A DNA stretch of 64,000 nucleotides, from the NCBI RefSeq assembly GCF_037975245.1, contig NC_092569.1, positions 8,957,001-9,021,000 on the forward strand, in the 5' to 3' direction. Position 1 is the stretch's first letter. Each line of letters starts with the position of its first letter. This document shows, piece after piece, positions 13,629 through 27,180 of this stretch. The stretch comes from Apostichopus japonicus. Taxonomy: Eukaryota > Echinodermata > Holothuroidea > Aspidochirotida > Stichopodidae. The translations under genes and the position numbers were made by a program. The notes under the pieces are model-generated. The model was not told the DNA's origin. It was given only the letters and a program-made list of their open reading frames with translations, and ran no database searches.

Positions 13629-13939
13629 GATCTTCAGCGTTTCCACCGGGGCGCTGTCTTATTGGTCCTACCAGAGCTATAGATACGACTTTGGAATATA
13701 ATTCGCGTGATCTATGCTGTTTAAAAATATCTAATGATTTTGTGAAGCGCTTTAGTTAACCGTTCTTGACTATTTCCCTTGTTCTGAACACATAGGATGT
13801 AATGTAGTTCAGTCTGCAAATAAAAATCCTACCAAATTATTATTAGTGGCTTTAAAGACTGCATCTTTTGAAGTTTCGCGGTACTAGAAAATTCCGATAT
13901 GACAGCGCCCTCTATTAATTTAGGGAGCGGCTGAAGATC
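13629..13939. mobile_element. possible MITE with imperfect inverted ends
   Basis: The left end GATCTTCAGC...GGGGCGCTGTC matches the reverse complement of the right end GACAGCGCCCTC...GCTGAAGATC with gaps. No clear target duplication was seen. A diverged copy of part of its interior (TTCAGTCTGCA-type block at about 13800) recurs just outside at about 14040. Confidence 0.4.
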
Positions 13940-14745
13940 AAAATGGGTAAGTTAAACTTAAAAGGAAACATAATGGAAAGTATGTTCAATATTTTCACTT
14001 TAGCTCTTCTTGTGTATTGTCAGTTGTACTGGACGCATGGAATGTAATGCGGTTCAGTCTGCATATAAAGAACGTGCCAAAATACGTTCTACGCACGTTA
14101 CACGTCTTTGGAACTCAAAATTACAACAGTACATGTACGGTTTCCTAACGCTAATTGTATCGTCATAACATTAACTTTGAAACACTGTTTGTTATCTCTT
14201 CCGTCACCGATTATACAATGATATCACTGTCATTTCCATGCTTGTGTATTGAATATTTCCTTTCTTTGCTATGAATACTAAAATAACATACAGAGCTACA
14301 TTTAAGAAAGACAACGGCTTTTGAAACTGTTGAACCAATAGAAACTACAACGGTCTTATGGGCATTGCAAATATGTTAGAATGTACCAATTTGTAAATCA
14401 CAAATCAGAAGGCGACGAAAAACAGGGATATTAATAACAGTTTATTATACCCATAACTCTCTTCACCCTCCCCTTCCCCCATTTCGAAATGCGGATAATA
14501 TTACTTAAAATACTGCAGTTTCGTTGTTAATAGGTTAATAATATCAATTTTATAGGAAGAGATTAAATCTTTTAACAAGCTGATTTATTGGTAACTAATC
14601 AATTATATATTAAAAAACAGTGGTTTCACCATACACTGAATGTGAGCTCGGATTGAAATAAGAGTAATGCTAAATTTAAGAAATAACTATTAGTATGTGT
14701 CTTTTTGTGTAAATGCGCATGTAACGTTTGTTTTCAAAATTGTTC

Positions 14746-14910
14746 TTAGATTTTAGGCTGAGCAACAGCATCCTGGTAGGCCGGAGGGTCATCATTAACA
14801 CTGTCAACGTTGACTGGAGCTGGTTGCATGGCCATATTTACTACACCTGTACAATATGGATTTGCTCCATAAAACTGCCCTGGCGGCATTACGAAATGTG
14901 GGTAAGTAAT
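14746..14910 (-). CDS. MS4A-like exon 5 (C-terminal tail, stop)
   Basis: The acceptor CCTTCCTTACAG precedes 54 residues from ITYPHFVMPPG to DAVAQPKI and a TAA stop at 14746-14748. The tail is proline-rich with NDDPPAYQDA. The intron before it is about 2.7 kb. Confidence 0.86.
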   Translation of the reverse strand: MTYPHFVMPPGQFYGANPYCTGVVNMAMQPAPVNVDSVNDDPPAYQDAVAQPKI

Positions 14911-17900
14911 CTGTAAGGAAGGTAAAATTATTAAATTTAGGGAAACACTCACTTTTACACCCTCAAAAAAAAAACAGAAAAAAAAAACACAAGTGAACAA
15001 AACGAAAAAACAAGGGAACAAAACGCTTCAACAAACAAAGCAGGCACATCATGGAGTTACAGATCTCATCCAAACATTTGGGTGTCTGATCAATATGAGG
15101 TCATCACTATGACACACAGAGTTTGAGATACATTAAGCTTTTAAATGATCTCTTTAATATGTTATATTTGAATACACTTTAAACATTCATTAAAACAATT
15201 CATTCCTACCTGGTATGTAACTTTCATATAATTTGGCATGTGCACAATAGCACAAATATAATATAAGTTTTCCTCTTAGCTATAATTGGCGGCAATTGTG
15301 CTAAGCATTAAACACCAGACACCGGAATAAAACCGTAAATGAATACGGCCAGTTTTCATCCATTTGCCTCCATTGGACATGTGATCTTTCGTGTTTTAGA
15401 TTAATTATTGGTTTGGTTATTTGACATCCGACGTTTGACCATGGACGTCATAAATTACACTAATTTGACCTCTGATCACGTGGTCTTTGGCATTAATGCG
15501 TTATAAATGCGCAGAGTCTGATACACATCATGGTTTGAGGGCTTCAGCAACTTAGAATGCAATTGTTATGGCCAAAGTGGTTATTTGACTTTGAGATCTG
15601 ATCTATTACCTTATGACATCACAAGTCACATGACACACTACGTCCGACACAGAAGTACATACCCACATCTTTAAGTCTGTTGGGTTTACGGTTAAGGAAT
15701 ATTATAGGAAACGTTTTCCAAATAAATTTGTCCTTCCGCCTCCTTTGATATTTGACCTTTAATTGTTTAATGAATAAGAAAACTGTAGGCATAACCCCCT
15801 GATATCCTTCTTGTGTTTTAAGGTTTGGGCTATCTTGTTATTTTCGTATACGCATGCAATGACCAACCTGTTGTTTGTCGGTTAATTGACCTTTGACCTC
15901 TGAACTTTTATTATTTTACAATTATGCATGATTAAGAAGTAGTCTGTAAAAAAACTTTTGATCTCTTGTTGAACCCCATGACACCCATATTAAGTCAGAG
16001 TAATCTTCCAAGTTTCGGTAGAGTACCTCAAGGGTTGTGAGATTGGCTGCAATTTTAGTACCAGTGTTTCACAGAATGGTCAATAAAATACAATAACTCA
16101 TCCCCAGTAAACTACGTGTAGGGATTGAAAAAAGGCGATACACGGGTCAATGCATAATGTCAATTGTAAGGGCAATGTGCCCTTTATTATTTACTTAGTT
16201 TCGTTTCATCTGACAATCCCTGCAACATGCTCTACTTTATTGTAAAGTCATTGAAACTTGAAAAGAACACAAATCATGCAAATTTCATCTACCCTTAAAA
16301 AGTTGCTGCATATATTTGTACAATACTGTCATCAATTAGACCATTGGCATTAGTTGACCTTGCATCGTGGATTTTTAGATAATAACGCTATTTAGAGGAA
16401 AATTATGTCACAAAACGACTGCCTTCAACATTACAAAAAGCAGGCCTCTGGCCTTTAACGGTATGGCGTGAATCGTCACAACAAATGCAACATCATTTGA
16501 ACAACATAAGGAAATCCCCAGCATGACGTTCATCAGTGTTGAGGTTGGCAGATCTTAACAACAAAATTGTCAAACAAAAGTGCAGTCATATTGTCAATTT
16601 CTTGTATAATACTCTGGTTATGATGTAATCTTCACATTAACAACTCGTTATATTCGTAGTTCTAAAATTTAAGAGTTCACTGACTAGTCCTTCTCTACTA
16701 TGTTATGTGTACATACTGATGATGTGAAGAAAAAATCTAAAGAACAGCAGCAAATTTTAAACTGTAAAAACATCGTTCAAGATTTAAATTCGCATAACAG
16801 CTCATTCAAAGTTTAACAATCGCGGTTTAATTATAATAATTTTAATTTGGAATACTTACATGACAGGATGAACATAGCCCATGCGTTTTTGCCCAGAAAG
16901 GGTCGAAAATAGAACTTTTACTTCATTACGTAATTATTCTTGTAACGTCACTTGGCCGGCGCACAAGCTCAATAAAAATGAAGCTTAAGCACAATACAGA
17001 GCACACGCAAACTTCAGAGAACCAATCAAAACAGCATTCTTACAACAAATCATAATAGAAAAGTTGTTGAAAGGATGCTGCTAAAGTTTTATAACATTAT
17101 AAATCAATCAAAAAAGATGTAGAAACGTTGTGGTACAAAGTGGTACAACATTTTCGTCACAATCGATAAATGTTGCATGGAAAATCCGCTTGACAACTAC
17201 TGACAGGGGGTAGGAGTAAATAAATGACGTCCCTACTTGTGTACTGACGCTGAACTATATATGACTCCGGTCCGACGAACAATATAGAGGCCGGTACTCA
17301 GTGCCATTCGGACTTTATAAAGGTTCCGCGGCCCTCATATCTCACATGCAAAGCTGATTTCTTAAAAATGTTAGAATATTAGGTACGTTACACTCTGATC
17401 AGGGATAAAGTAGTGTGGAGAGAAGGGATCATAAATAATTGATTAAAGTCGTAACTCGGTTAGCTCAAGCTCTCATTATAGGTAATTTTGTTTGTGGCAT
17501 CAACATGAATATAGTGCTGTAAGTTTAAGAGAAATTGGTTACACGTCACTTGTAAGTTGGGTTGGCAACTTACCACTCGCTGTTGTGGTACTCCATCCGA
17601 GAGAGCAACACACGTGAAACTAGCCCCGAATATGCAACAAAAGAATTGCACTTCATACAATATGCAAATTGTGATGAACAAGACGGTTGAATCACCCTAG
17701 TAAAATTGAGGAGCGAAAGGCAAATATGAACTTCTATGCATGTGTGAAAGCAGTAACTATGTCATCAACAGTTTCATCATAAATCACATGACGGACATCT
17801 TTTGTTATTAATTAACCTTTTATCATACAAAAGCCAGTGTTGAATTTAACGTATGCCTTATGCATACCAACTTTAAGATGTTTCATAACGATGCTTTACC

Positions 17901-20900
17901 ATAACTTAGGTTAACTTAGAGGAATGTGAACAAAGAATACTATTCCTTTTGCATCATTGAACCATATTGATCTGACATATTCTCATGCTAGAATGAACAC
18001 AACTTTCTATTTCCATATAAAACGAGACTATGGCGTAGGGGAGGATCACTTTATACAGTATATATTATAACTCATGCAAAATGACCTCAATGAAAACCTT
18101 TTGTTTAAAAGGAAATGTGATGTTCCTATGTTTTTATTTTTTATGAATAATATATCGTATTTTATTGGTCCTTACATAGTATCGACTTAACCAGGCAGCA
18201 AGACTCGCCTGAAAACCACAGCAAATCGCACATAGTAGTGTTGCAATGATGGCAAGAACCATAAAGGTCATGACCTGTGAAAAGTAAAATATATACGCTG
18301 AAGACAATAATGATATTGCTGATCTTAGACCCGTGTTGAATTTTCTCTGATAACTGATAATGTTATAGCTTTATAACAACTTTGCTAAGTGTTTGCTATG
18401 GCACGTGATTATATAGATGTTAGATTGTGTGTTGCCCCCCACAATTGACGTCAATAATGAAATCAGTAAATAAGAGATATTTAAAGAAAGTATCACTGAA
18501 TCTTCACAACTTCATGTAATCATGTACCTCTGTATATTGTAATGTGCAACCATGCATATTGTACTATAACTTGTAGCAATATCCAAACAAACACGTCATA
18601 GTAGAAACATAACACCCACAACTTTATTGATGTAACGCTGTCATGTAATTCCAAATGTTAATAAAATTATGACCACATCTGGTAGCTATAAACGTATTGG
18701 TCTTAGGTGAACACTTACCATGCTTTTCTTTCGTGCACTTGCAAGTCCGAAAGATCCTGTTATTACGGCGAACTGTAAAGAATGGAAATCATAGGAAAAT
18801 AAAAAAAGTCAAATAGTTTTGTTAGATTTTAACAACTGTTGGTCGATAGTACAGGTGAAGCAAATCCAGACTACCTTCAGGTTTGCCTCACAGGGCAGCA
18901 AAGCCCCACCCGCAACTGTGACACTTGAAATACATCATCGCCAATATGTGACTGCAGCAGGAGTTGTTGCGAGACATTCTTCCAGTTTAGTTCAATATCC
19001 CCCTTACTTGTGCACATTTTTACTGGGTCATATGTTGTCAAAACTCTTATATATTTCTCTTGGATGCAGTATATGTGCAGTGAGCCTGCTGACGAACGGG
19101 TACCAAGGTGTTGGCCCAATATGGTATCGCCCGGCCCATACCAGCTGGATAGCTATTGATAATTAGGCCTGAATCACTGACCAGCTTCCATTATCACGGG
19201 GCAACCAGTTCAAACGGTCATTTTCCAAAACGTGGCACAACAACAAAGCAGTCACGAAAAACTGCAGGGGCTATCCAGCATTCATTTTTAAAGCGGTGAG
19301 GGGGGGGGGGGGGTAGAAGCATGGTCAAAGCAAGAAAGAAATTCCAATCTTTAAAAGGTATTCCAATTCTACGGTGGCTTAATAGGGGGAAAGGTAGGTC
19401 TTCAAATGTCAACATTTTGAGATAAAAAAATCTAAATTTTGACTTTAAAAGTTTTGAGGACACTTTTCGTTCCCATGTCCCCATTATGCCACCGTACAAT
19501 TCCAATTGTTTGAAAGATTTACTCCTAATACATTGAAAAATAAAATCAGATTAATGTCGTATTTTCTGCATCGCTTTATACGTTTAAGAAGCAGATATTT
19601 TTACATTCCTTCTTTAATTTGCTAAGCAGCGCACCGATAAGGGTTTCTTATTAGAGGGGGGGGGGGGGGCTAGACAGTCTGAGGCCAAGACAAAGTCAAA
19701 ATTCACCTACTTACATTTTAAGAAAAGGTCTATTTGAAAATCATTGCTTTAAGAATTATTGGAGGCTATGCCCCCGCCAGCACCCCGGTGTCGATGGCCT
19801 TGAAAATGTCATTTCAATATCTAGTAAATATATGCCTGGTTTCATTACAATTTCGGTTTGTTCATTGAGTTTTTTAGTCCAATGTTGTTTTGCTTTGTTT
19901 CCATGCATATCCTCGAAACTAGACCCATATATGAAGAGAAAATATTTCAACTTATCCTATTTTAAAGTTGTGTTAATTTTTACCCTACAAGAGTACCATT
20001 AATAATATTACAGTCACGAAACTTATTACGACCGCCCTCTCCTAGTACAAAAAAAGGTTAGAACATGCTTGTTGCATCTATACACATTAACTGGACTGTA
20101 AAAATGAGCATTAACGATGGCTCCTGCAGGATGGGGAGTAAATCTATAGAATAACGTCCTATCTACCTTTCCCTATATTTAGAAACGCCTTTGAATGGCT
20201 CTCATCCGCTCACGTTATTGAAACCGGTTAACCGAGAACTGTGCACCGGCTGTGAGATGTTGGGAAATTTGCTTACTAGCTTTGGGATGACATCACAATT
20301 AATATGTAGTTTTTAAATTGCGTCTATTAACCTATAGATATTACAAAATGTCATCACGACCGTCAAATTTCAAATGCGAGCCCTATATGATCAGCTATTC
20401 AGAATCGAAGTATAGCTATTGCCTAGGGTACATCGGGAAAAAAATTAGTGCATTTTTATACACTAAGCTGAGGCTAAGCCTACAAGAACAGGATAAACAT
20501 CAGCCCAAGTTTTTCACTGTTCTTGATTTTCCAACTCATTACGACTTTTCATTTATATATATTCATTTGCCTTAGTCGTTTACCTCCATTGCATTAACAT
20601 AAAGTCTGTTCAAAGTATCTCTTTCGAGATCCGGCTTTAGGAATCACAAATGATTTCGAGTTGGTTAGCATCATGTTTAATCGATAGAGTAAGGCAAAAT
20701 ATGTCACCAAAAACAGAACTAGTATTGTTCGATACAGGTGCAAACGCCTACAGTGGAATTACGACCTTCCTTACCGTGACCAATCTCAATGCGAATTAAC
20801 TACAGTGTGTAAAATGGTTCGCTAGCTGCACGTGCATTATGTACGGGAAGTTTTCATGTGCGGAGCTTGTTCACAAACTTCATGGAACATTTAAACAAAC

Positions 20901-22935
20901 AGCAAAAGCATCATTTAAAATTTAAAATAACAATTTATTATAGGGACCGGTTTAAGCGTACGAATGAATTAATGTGTTTTAAAGGCATTCGTAAATATGT
21001 TAAGTTCATATGATAATTCTCAACCAATTAGAAAGTGAATAAACATAGATATCACCACGGCTTGGTTATGCACAAGCATCCACCACACAGTATAGCATAG
21101 AACTAGCCGCCCAGGTAATGACGAACATTGGTCATCCCCACCTGAGTAGGGTACAATTGGGTTCGTTAACACAAAAACGTAAAGGAAAATTGTGTCGTGT
21201 CAAAAATACCAATACACTTAAGGTGGCCAAACAGTTCCTAAACTAATTTTTAAGGCATTTCCTAAATGCTGTCAGTCGTATTTTGCAAAATATACAACAA
21301 TTTAAAGAGTTTTGAGACAATTTTGCTGTTATTGCTAATAGTTTTTTGGCAAACCCAGTTGCAAGTGGAAGATAGATGTACTTTCAACCCTTAGAGTTAA
21401 TTGCGTTAAAGATCGCTCTGATTTAGGCAGTGTAATGGGGGTAATGGCGATATTCTTTGCGCACCAATCGGCAGCTAAAAGATAAGGTGAATAATTGGAA
21501 AAATGTACGAAGTCGTGCTAATCGAGTAGCGGTTCAAAGTAGCAGTGAGGTACTGTATAGGCTTAGGACTCACTCACACCTAGCTGCTGTATAGTATATG
21601 CCTACTACTGCAGAAAAGCCTTAATGTAACAGAAGCCAAGCTATCTTCGTAGGTATTTTTGCAGATGATTTACGTTTAACTGTTTGAGGCACTACATTAG
21701 GCATAGTTAATATATTATTTATGATTCTGCGACATATTTTTCTTTGTGCATCACTTACTTTTGGTGGAAAAAAGTTTATATTTCAAACTGCACAGAAACA
21801 TAATTTTCCAACGTAGCACAATGCATCTGCCTTAGTGCCTAACCTTTGTTCAAAGAAAGTATTGATGTTGTAGATCTGTAGATCTATGTGGAAGAAACTC
21901 ATTTTTGGGGGAACAAACTGTTGATAAAGTTCCATAACAACTTGAAATGATTTCTAAATATGTAATACATGGACAAGGAGCACTATAGTGTCATCTATAG
22001 GTAGTCTATATCTAGGTTTGGAGCCCATGCCATGCCTCCAGCATATACTGTACACTATATAGTACTAGGCTACTAGCATCGGATAATTCAGGGAACAATT
22101 ATATGGGCAAGCAATATTTTTCAGACCAGAATGATCCTGATTATAGCCCAGTTCTTAGTTAAACACTAGTTTCTGTGTGGAAGGCAAGTGTTCCCTGGAA
22201 ACTGGGGTAGGCCTACTACAATGCACACTCATTACATCACCTGTAGGCACTTTGTCAGAGCAATGCATTGTACAATGTATATACACAGTGACCAATATGA
22301 AATAATAAATAATACATTTCTCACCATTTTAGTGGCATTAGTTGACAGTCCTTTTGGTGAAATGATGTAATAAAATTAATGTCAATTAAATAAGTCTGTT
22401 ACCTAAATGTAATGTAATGATGTAATATGAGGATTTTCATTTTCCATCAAAAATCTTATATTTGTACCCACAGATTTTCTTCCCAGTAGCTTTGAAAATC
22501 GTCGAACAGTTTACAGTTTACTGTATAGTAGAAATGAGTTCATATATCAGTGTAACATGTGCAACCCCTTTTTATTGGAATGAATGCTGTCATAATGAAT
22601 CTTAACATTTATCAAGAATTATAATACTTAATAGAAACTAACAATATGGGCGGAAAACCGAAGAAAAGAGTTACATAAATTAGGCAATATCTTCATAGTT
22701 CACTTACCACACCATTCCAGAGCCCCCAGTGACCGTAAATGGTACCATAGTACAGCAAACATATCACAATGGAGATGATAATTTGAGCAATGCCACAAGC
22801 AATAATTAAGCTTCCCGTGATTCGGCGAGGTACCGATCCTTTGAGGTCACCAACATTTTGAGTGGTCTGTTGTTGCAACATAATAACAGGTTGATGGTTC
22901 AAAGGATATCCGTGTTGATTGTGTGCTTGAGCCAT
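14746..22935 (-). CDS. MS4A/CD20-like four-transmembrane protein, five coding exons
   Basis: Exons join as 22935-22708, 18772-18719, 18274-18176, 17696-17574 and 14910-14746, all in phase 0, each with GT donors and pyrimidine-rich AG acceptors. They give 222 residues. The N-terminal tail is polar and Gln/His-rich. VPRRITGSLIIACG (residues 36-49) is the typical MS4A lead into TM1 (about 41-66). GLWNGV plus FAVITGSFGLASARKKS forms TM2. VMTFMVLAIIATLLCAICCG is TM3. VLFITICILYEVQFFCCIFG is TM4. The C-terminal tail ends with PPAY, a PPxY-type WW-domain ligand. MS4A proteins are plasma-membrane or endosomal tetraspans often involved in leukocyte signalling, and the exon-per-helix layout fits the family. 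The specific function is unknown. A possible AATAAA lies about 160 bp past the stop (TTTATT at 14584-14589). Confidence 0.88.
14911..17573. other. MS4A-like intron 4 with dispersed TGACC-rich repeats
   Basis: From about 15340 to 16000 the sequence repeats diverged words such as TTTGACCTCTGA and TGACCTTTGACCTC, which form direct repeats of nuclear-receptor-type half-sites. The block looks like an old dispersed repeat and not a dedicated enhancer. A related block occurs at 48.1-48.8 kb. Confidence 0.4.
17574..17696 (-). CDS. MS4A-like exon 4 (TM4)
   Basis: A 123-base exon of 41 residues, GDSTVLFITI to DGVPQQRV, with acceptor ATTTTACTAG and donor GTAAGTT. It carries the last hydrophobic helix, with the CC pair common in MS4A TM4. 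Confidence 0.85.
18176..18274 (-). CDS. MS4A-like exon 3 (TM3)
   Basis: A 99-base exon of 33 residues starting VMTFMVLAII and ending SRYY, with acceptor CTTTTCACAG and donor GTAAGG. It is one hydrophobic helix plus the start of the extracellular loop. Confidence 0.87.
18719..18772 (-). CDS. MS4A-like exon 2 (rest of TM2)
   Basis: A 54-base exon, FAVITGSFGLASARKKSM, with acceptor CTTTACAG and donor GTAAGTG. The short glycine/serine helix followed by a basic cluster is characteristic of MS4A TM2 and its cytosolic loop. Confidence 0.88.
20509..20776 (+). mobile_element. SINE copy 1 (5'-truncated)
   Basis: It matches, on the opposite strand, the SINE body at 33697-33980, from TTTTCACTGTTCTTGATTTT through GTCACCAAAAACAGAACTAG to ACGACCTTCCTTACCG. 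No tRNA head is recognisable upstream, so it is 5'-truncated. Confidence 0.7.
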
Positions 22936-22959
22936 GTTCGAAGTACAACCGTTCTATGT
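22708..22959 (-). CDS. MS4A-like exon 1 (coding from 22935)
   Basis: The acceptor is a pyrimidine run ending TTTGTCTAG before 22959, followed by 24 bases of 5' UTR and ATG at 22935-22933. Translation gives 76 residues, from MAQAHNQ to GLWNGV, including TM1. The donor GTAAGTG follows at 22707. The acceptor implies a separate upstream 5' UTR exon. Confidence 0.88.
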
Positions 22960-23136
22960 CTAGACAAATAAAGGGAAATCTTGGGTCACTGAATCAGATC
23001 TTGAAACATCATGAATATTTAAATGCATAAGAGTGAGGTAATCCTTATGACGACATTCAAACTACAATATATTATGTTGAATTTTGTAGCAAACTTCTCA
23101 AAGCATACTCCACAGTTAACGGGATCATATTTAAAC

Positions 23137-23163
23137 TATATATATATATATATATATATATAT
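23137..23163. repeat. (TA)n microsatellite
   Basis: A short TA dinucleotide run inside the 5' UTR intron of the MS4A-like gene. Confidence 0.9.
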
Positions 23164-23805
23164 GTAATTCTTTCTAACAGTTTCAACAAAATATTAATAA
23201 TTCAGTTAATATGCTGACAGTTGAAAATTTCCTTAAAATTTGTGGATGAAAAATTCAACAGTTTGCTGCAAAATGACTTTTTGGCAGATGTTATTACGTT
23301 GATAATTTGCATCAAACTTAAAAAATAACACAATCAATGATAAATCTCTTTAAACCAAAATGCAGTACAAAACATTTACATTTGCCGGCGCCTAAACGTT
23401 TCCAAATTATTTAGCATATTACACTGTGAACTTTACTTCACCTGTTATTGAAAACTAGCTAAGCAGAATATAGATTGCAATAGAGCAATGTAATGACGCA
23501 GTTAACTTGCTATGAGGACATACTATTTCGTAGTGTGTATAATTGCGTGGAGTTATATGCTGTCTAGGATGGTGGGATTATTGCTTTAATGTACACTATA
23601 TATATAGTTACTTCTGAGTGTGGCTTGGTTTGTGTAACACTTATCAATGGACAAAGATCTAATTCAATTAGCATACTTATCAAAGTTTAGTAACTAGTCG
23701 TGTAAACATCAAACAAAAATCAAACAAACATCAACTCCGTCTGTTGTCCGACGATCGCAAAACGCGTGAAACTCCGAGTTACAACTACTAGTGTTCCACT
23801 AGTCT

Positions 23806-23806
<1 letters not shown>

Positions 23807-23883
<77 letters not shown>

Positions 23884-23900
23884 ATGTGTATATATATATA
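23807..23900. repeat. (TA)n microsatellite
   Basis: About 90 bp of TA repeats with few interruptions, preceded by the hairpin ACTAGTGTTCCACTAGT and followed at about 23931 by a poly-G run. Confidence 0.95.
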
Positions 23901-24287
23901 AATACGTTTGTGGTGTTGAAACAAGGGGACTGGGGGGGGGGGGGTTAAATTTATACATCCGTGCTTGGGATCTGTCTATGACATGCACAGTTAGATATTC
24001 ACAACCTAAACTTTATAAAGTTGTCGAACTTACACAGGTGGACCACTGTGCTTTTTCGGGCGATCTTGAATGTGAAAGATTTTACACAACGAAGTGTTAA
24101 AGGGTAGTTTTAAATGCCTACCTATACTTATGTGATAATGAGCGTCTAAAAGTACCGTATTTTACGAATGTGTGAAAACTACGGGAAACATTTTCAAAAA
24201 CATTCACATTTACACTACCCACCCTTTTTAGTTTTTATAACATGTCTGCAAGAAATCTTAACTAAATCAGATAAAAAGACTCCCTAC

Positions 24288-24437
24288 CTTGGAAATTAAC
24301 AGCGATCCGTGAACTTCACAGCAACTCAAATTAAGACTACGAAGCTGATGACAACTACAGTGACCAAACAGATGAAAGTGGCCTACATTTATCAACGTCG
24401 TTATTTGTTATACACATATTATGCAAAACAGGTGTCC
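24288..24437 (-). promoter_or_regulatory. probable 5' UTR exon of the MS4A-like gene
   Basis: On the minus strand TTTCCAAG is followed by donor GTAGGGA at 24287-24281. The exon lies between the coding-exon acceptor at 22960 and a TATA-like word at 24465. The upper boundary is estimated at about 30 bp from the TATA word and was not observed. Confidence 0.45.
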
Positions 24438-24502
24438 GATGAATATGTCAATAAGCGTAATGTATATAAATAGAACAAGGGTTTATAGTATACTTGCGCA
24501 AT
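24385..24502 (-). promoter_or_regulatory. putative promoter: C/EBP site, TATA-like word, GATA-like motif
   Basis: Reading the minus strand: ATTGCGCAAGT (24502-24492), 18 bases, then CTATTTATA (24473-24465), and later CGTTGATAAATGT (24397-24385). ATTGCGCAA is the near-palindromic C/EBP consensus. All three words recur upstream of the MYND-DUF4470 gene (35563-35614). Confidence 0.45.
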
Positions 24503-25297
24503 GTGCCGAGTAATTTATGCAGGGAGCTGCAAGACAAACTCCCTGATTGTACTATGTTGTGAGACCACAAAGAGTGTAGACAATACAACGAATGTGCTGA
24601 CGTATGAAATTTCGCGAAACTGATTGCGACCTACCCCTCTGGTTATATGTTTGAATAATGCACAAAAAGGCGTCACTAGCCACCATGACGCGGTCAGTTG
24701 AATATCACAACTTTTTTCTTTCGTAATACTACAGTAACATTTCTATTTTGGTCGTACTTTCTGATAAATATCAATTGAATTTGGCGTCTTTTTCATAAGC
24801 TCCAAAAAGTGCCCTTAAACTTTGCCGTAAACCTGACTTGGTTAAAGGCGAAAAAAATGGCTAGATTAGATTATCCTATTTTCATTGATACTAAACACGC
24901 GATTGAAAAAGCACTAGTATTGTCAACTTTCAACGTATTAACTTACGGCAAAACACAGCGTTAGGTAACATATGTTAGGACTTTGTAATAGCTCTTCGTT
25001 TATATGTAATGATGTACATTGCTTTGGTTCATGGATAACGCCCATGTCAAACTACATAGCCTAGAGGTTATTGTACACACCGCATAGTCATGTTATTACT
25101 ATAGCCCTGGTAGTAGTCTTCTTGCAACACATTATGCAAGCTCCGAAGATGAAGTGCAGGGTTAGGAAAAAATTACCTCACACTAACCACGACAAAATAC
25201 CACCCTTACTCCATGGTAAACTGTGGTACCATACCAACATTTTACTTGGCCATTTTGGTCCTATGGATGCGGTTTACCACAGTTTAACTATGCATAC

Positions 25298-27180
25298 CAG
25301 GCGCGTATCCAGGATTTTCTAACCCGGGGGGCGCGAATTACTATCTAAGCGGAGCGCCACCATCGGTTGGCGCGCAGCGTACAAGAAAATTTCTGGTTTT
25401 GATATCCCCCAGATCCTCGGAAATGGCACTTCTCGGGCTTGAAAATGAGCAACCAGATGTACACTTTTACCTGAGAACCAAGTATTTCCCAATAGTTTTC
25501 TTTCCATCCATAACCTTTTTGAAGATTTTCACCAGTCACACATCATGTTCGACCTGATGGCATCTCCTGTGGATCATTGCTTTTGTAGGTGATTCTACGT
25601 CGCGGTCCACAATACCCGACAGCCCCACTTTTCAAGGTTTTCAGCCCATTATTTGTTCAGAATTTGAAAATTCACATTTCTCGTGAATAAACTCACTTGA
25701 AAACATACCCATAATGTTGCAAAAAAATGTCATCTATGGACAACCAATATAGAAAAACCTCCTTGAACCCCTAACAGACCGGTGAAAATTACACTAGTAG
25801 AGGGAAGTATGATGAAGAATGTTGGTGAGGAAATTTTCGAAAATTCAGACACACTAATTTATTGGTGTAGAAATATTGCAACCTCTTATAACGGCTATTA
25901 TAAAACTTGGTTGAAGGAAATGAAAAAATAGCAGATATTTCCTTCAACCGAACAATACACACATAGGCGTAGGAGGCAGGGGCTCCTACTGAAAGAAAAA
26001 TCAATTGCAATGATGTAGCTAAAGGAAATTAATAGTTTAAAAAATATCTCCTTGATAATTAAAATAAAGTTGTAAGCTTGGCCGACTAATTCGACATTAC
26101 TAATGTAAAAGAGAATTTGACATAATTGGACCGGTATGCTTTTTCTCCATCTACATAAGACATTTCGTTGTTTACAGCATCCCGCGGTATACTGCGCAAT
26201 TTCCACGAACCGTACGGTACACAATGACATGCGAGGTAATAACCGATGCTTACTTATATGATATTGATATTAACGTGTTAAACGCGCGCGGAGCGCGCGA
26301 AAAATTTAGGTTATATTTTTCGGGTAAAGTCGTTACAGTCCCCAAAATCAAATGGGTTACAATGACTACACACATCGACAGTTTTGAGGCTGTTCATCCT
26401 GGAACCTCGATTTTCATGCTCACTGATATATGATGTGATATCTGCTGTGTGGTTTACAAATTCGAACAGGCGCGTAGCGAATACTTTGCCAAGGGAGGGG
26501 CGAAGCCTGTAGGCAAACTATCTAAGCGTAGCGCCACCACGAGTTGGCGCGAAGCGTACAAGAAAATTTTGGCCGAAAATGCCTCCCAGATCGCTGGATA
26601 TGACACTTCCACTGCCTTGTAAGTTGCATCTAAGCATTTTCTATTTTGAATTTACTAGCGATATCATAAAAAAAATATGCTCGGGGGGCGGTCGCCCCCT
26701 TCCCGAAATGCGTCATGTTCTCCGACGACTCCGACCAGCCACAGTTGGTTTCATAGCACAATGGTTTAAGGCGTCCATACACACACACACGTGCGCGTTA
26801 TGGTAGACCATATATAGTATATATATATAGATACATTAGTGAGAGAGGAAAAATGGAAACGTCAAAAATGGAGTTGTCGGTGAAAGGGGTAGGGTGATGC
26901 GCCCGCCCCTTCCGACATCCTCGATCCGTCACTGGCTACCCTGTGTATATACTATGGATCAGTGCTGTAATGATGTCACTGTTCGTCTTTCTCTTCCCGG
27001 TGTCTTGGCGTATTTCTTCTACTCCCTCCTCTATTTTCTCTCCTTCTTCTTTTTCTTTTCCCTTCCTTCCTCCTCCTCTTTTCCCCCTCTTTTTTCCTTT
27101 TTTTCTTCTCTTTTCTTCCTCTCCTCTTTTTCTTACCCGGGGGGCGCGCGCCCCCAACGCCCCCCCTGGATACGCACCTG
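25298..27180 (+). mobile_element. non-autonomous hAT-like transposon, copy B
   Basis: Termini CAGGCGCGTATCCAGG and CCTGGATACGCACCTG are flanked by a perfect 5-bp duplication, CATAC (25293-25297 and 27181-27185). It is collinear with copy C but lacks the MITE found in A and C. At that position it keeps a different stretch of about 100 bp (around 25980-26090). A polypyrimidine tract occupies about 27010-27135. Open frames inside are low-complexity and I do not consider them genes. Confidence 0.88.

Noticed and set aside
18819-19166. Overlapping open frames on both strands inside the MS4A-like gene
   Set aside because: They lie in intron 1, and neither shows splice sites or MS4A-type helices.
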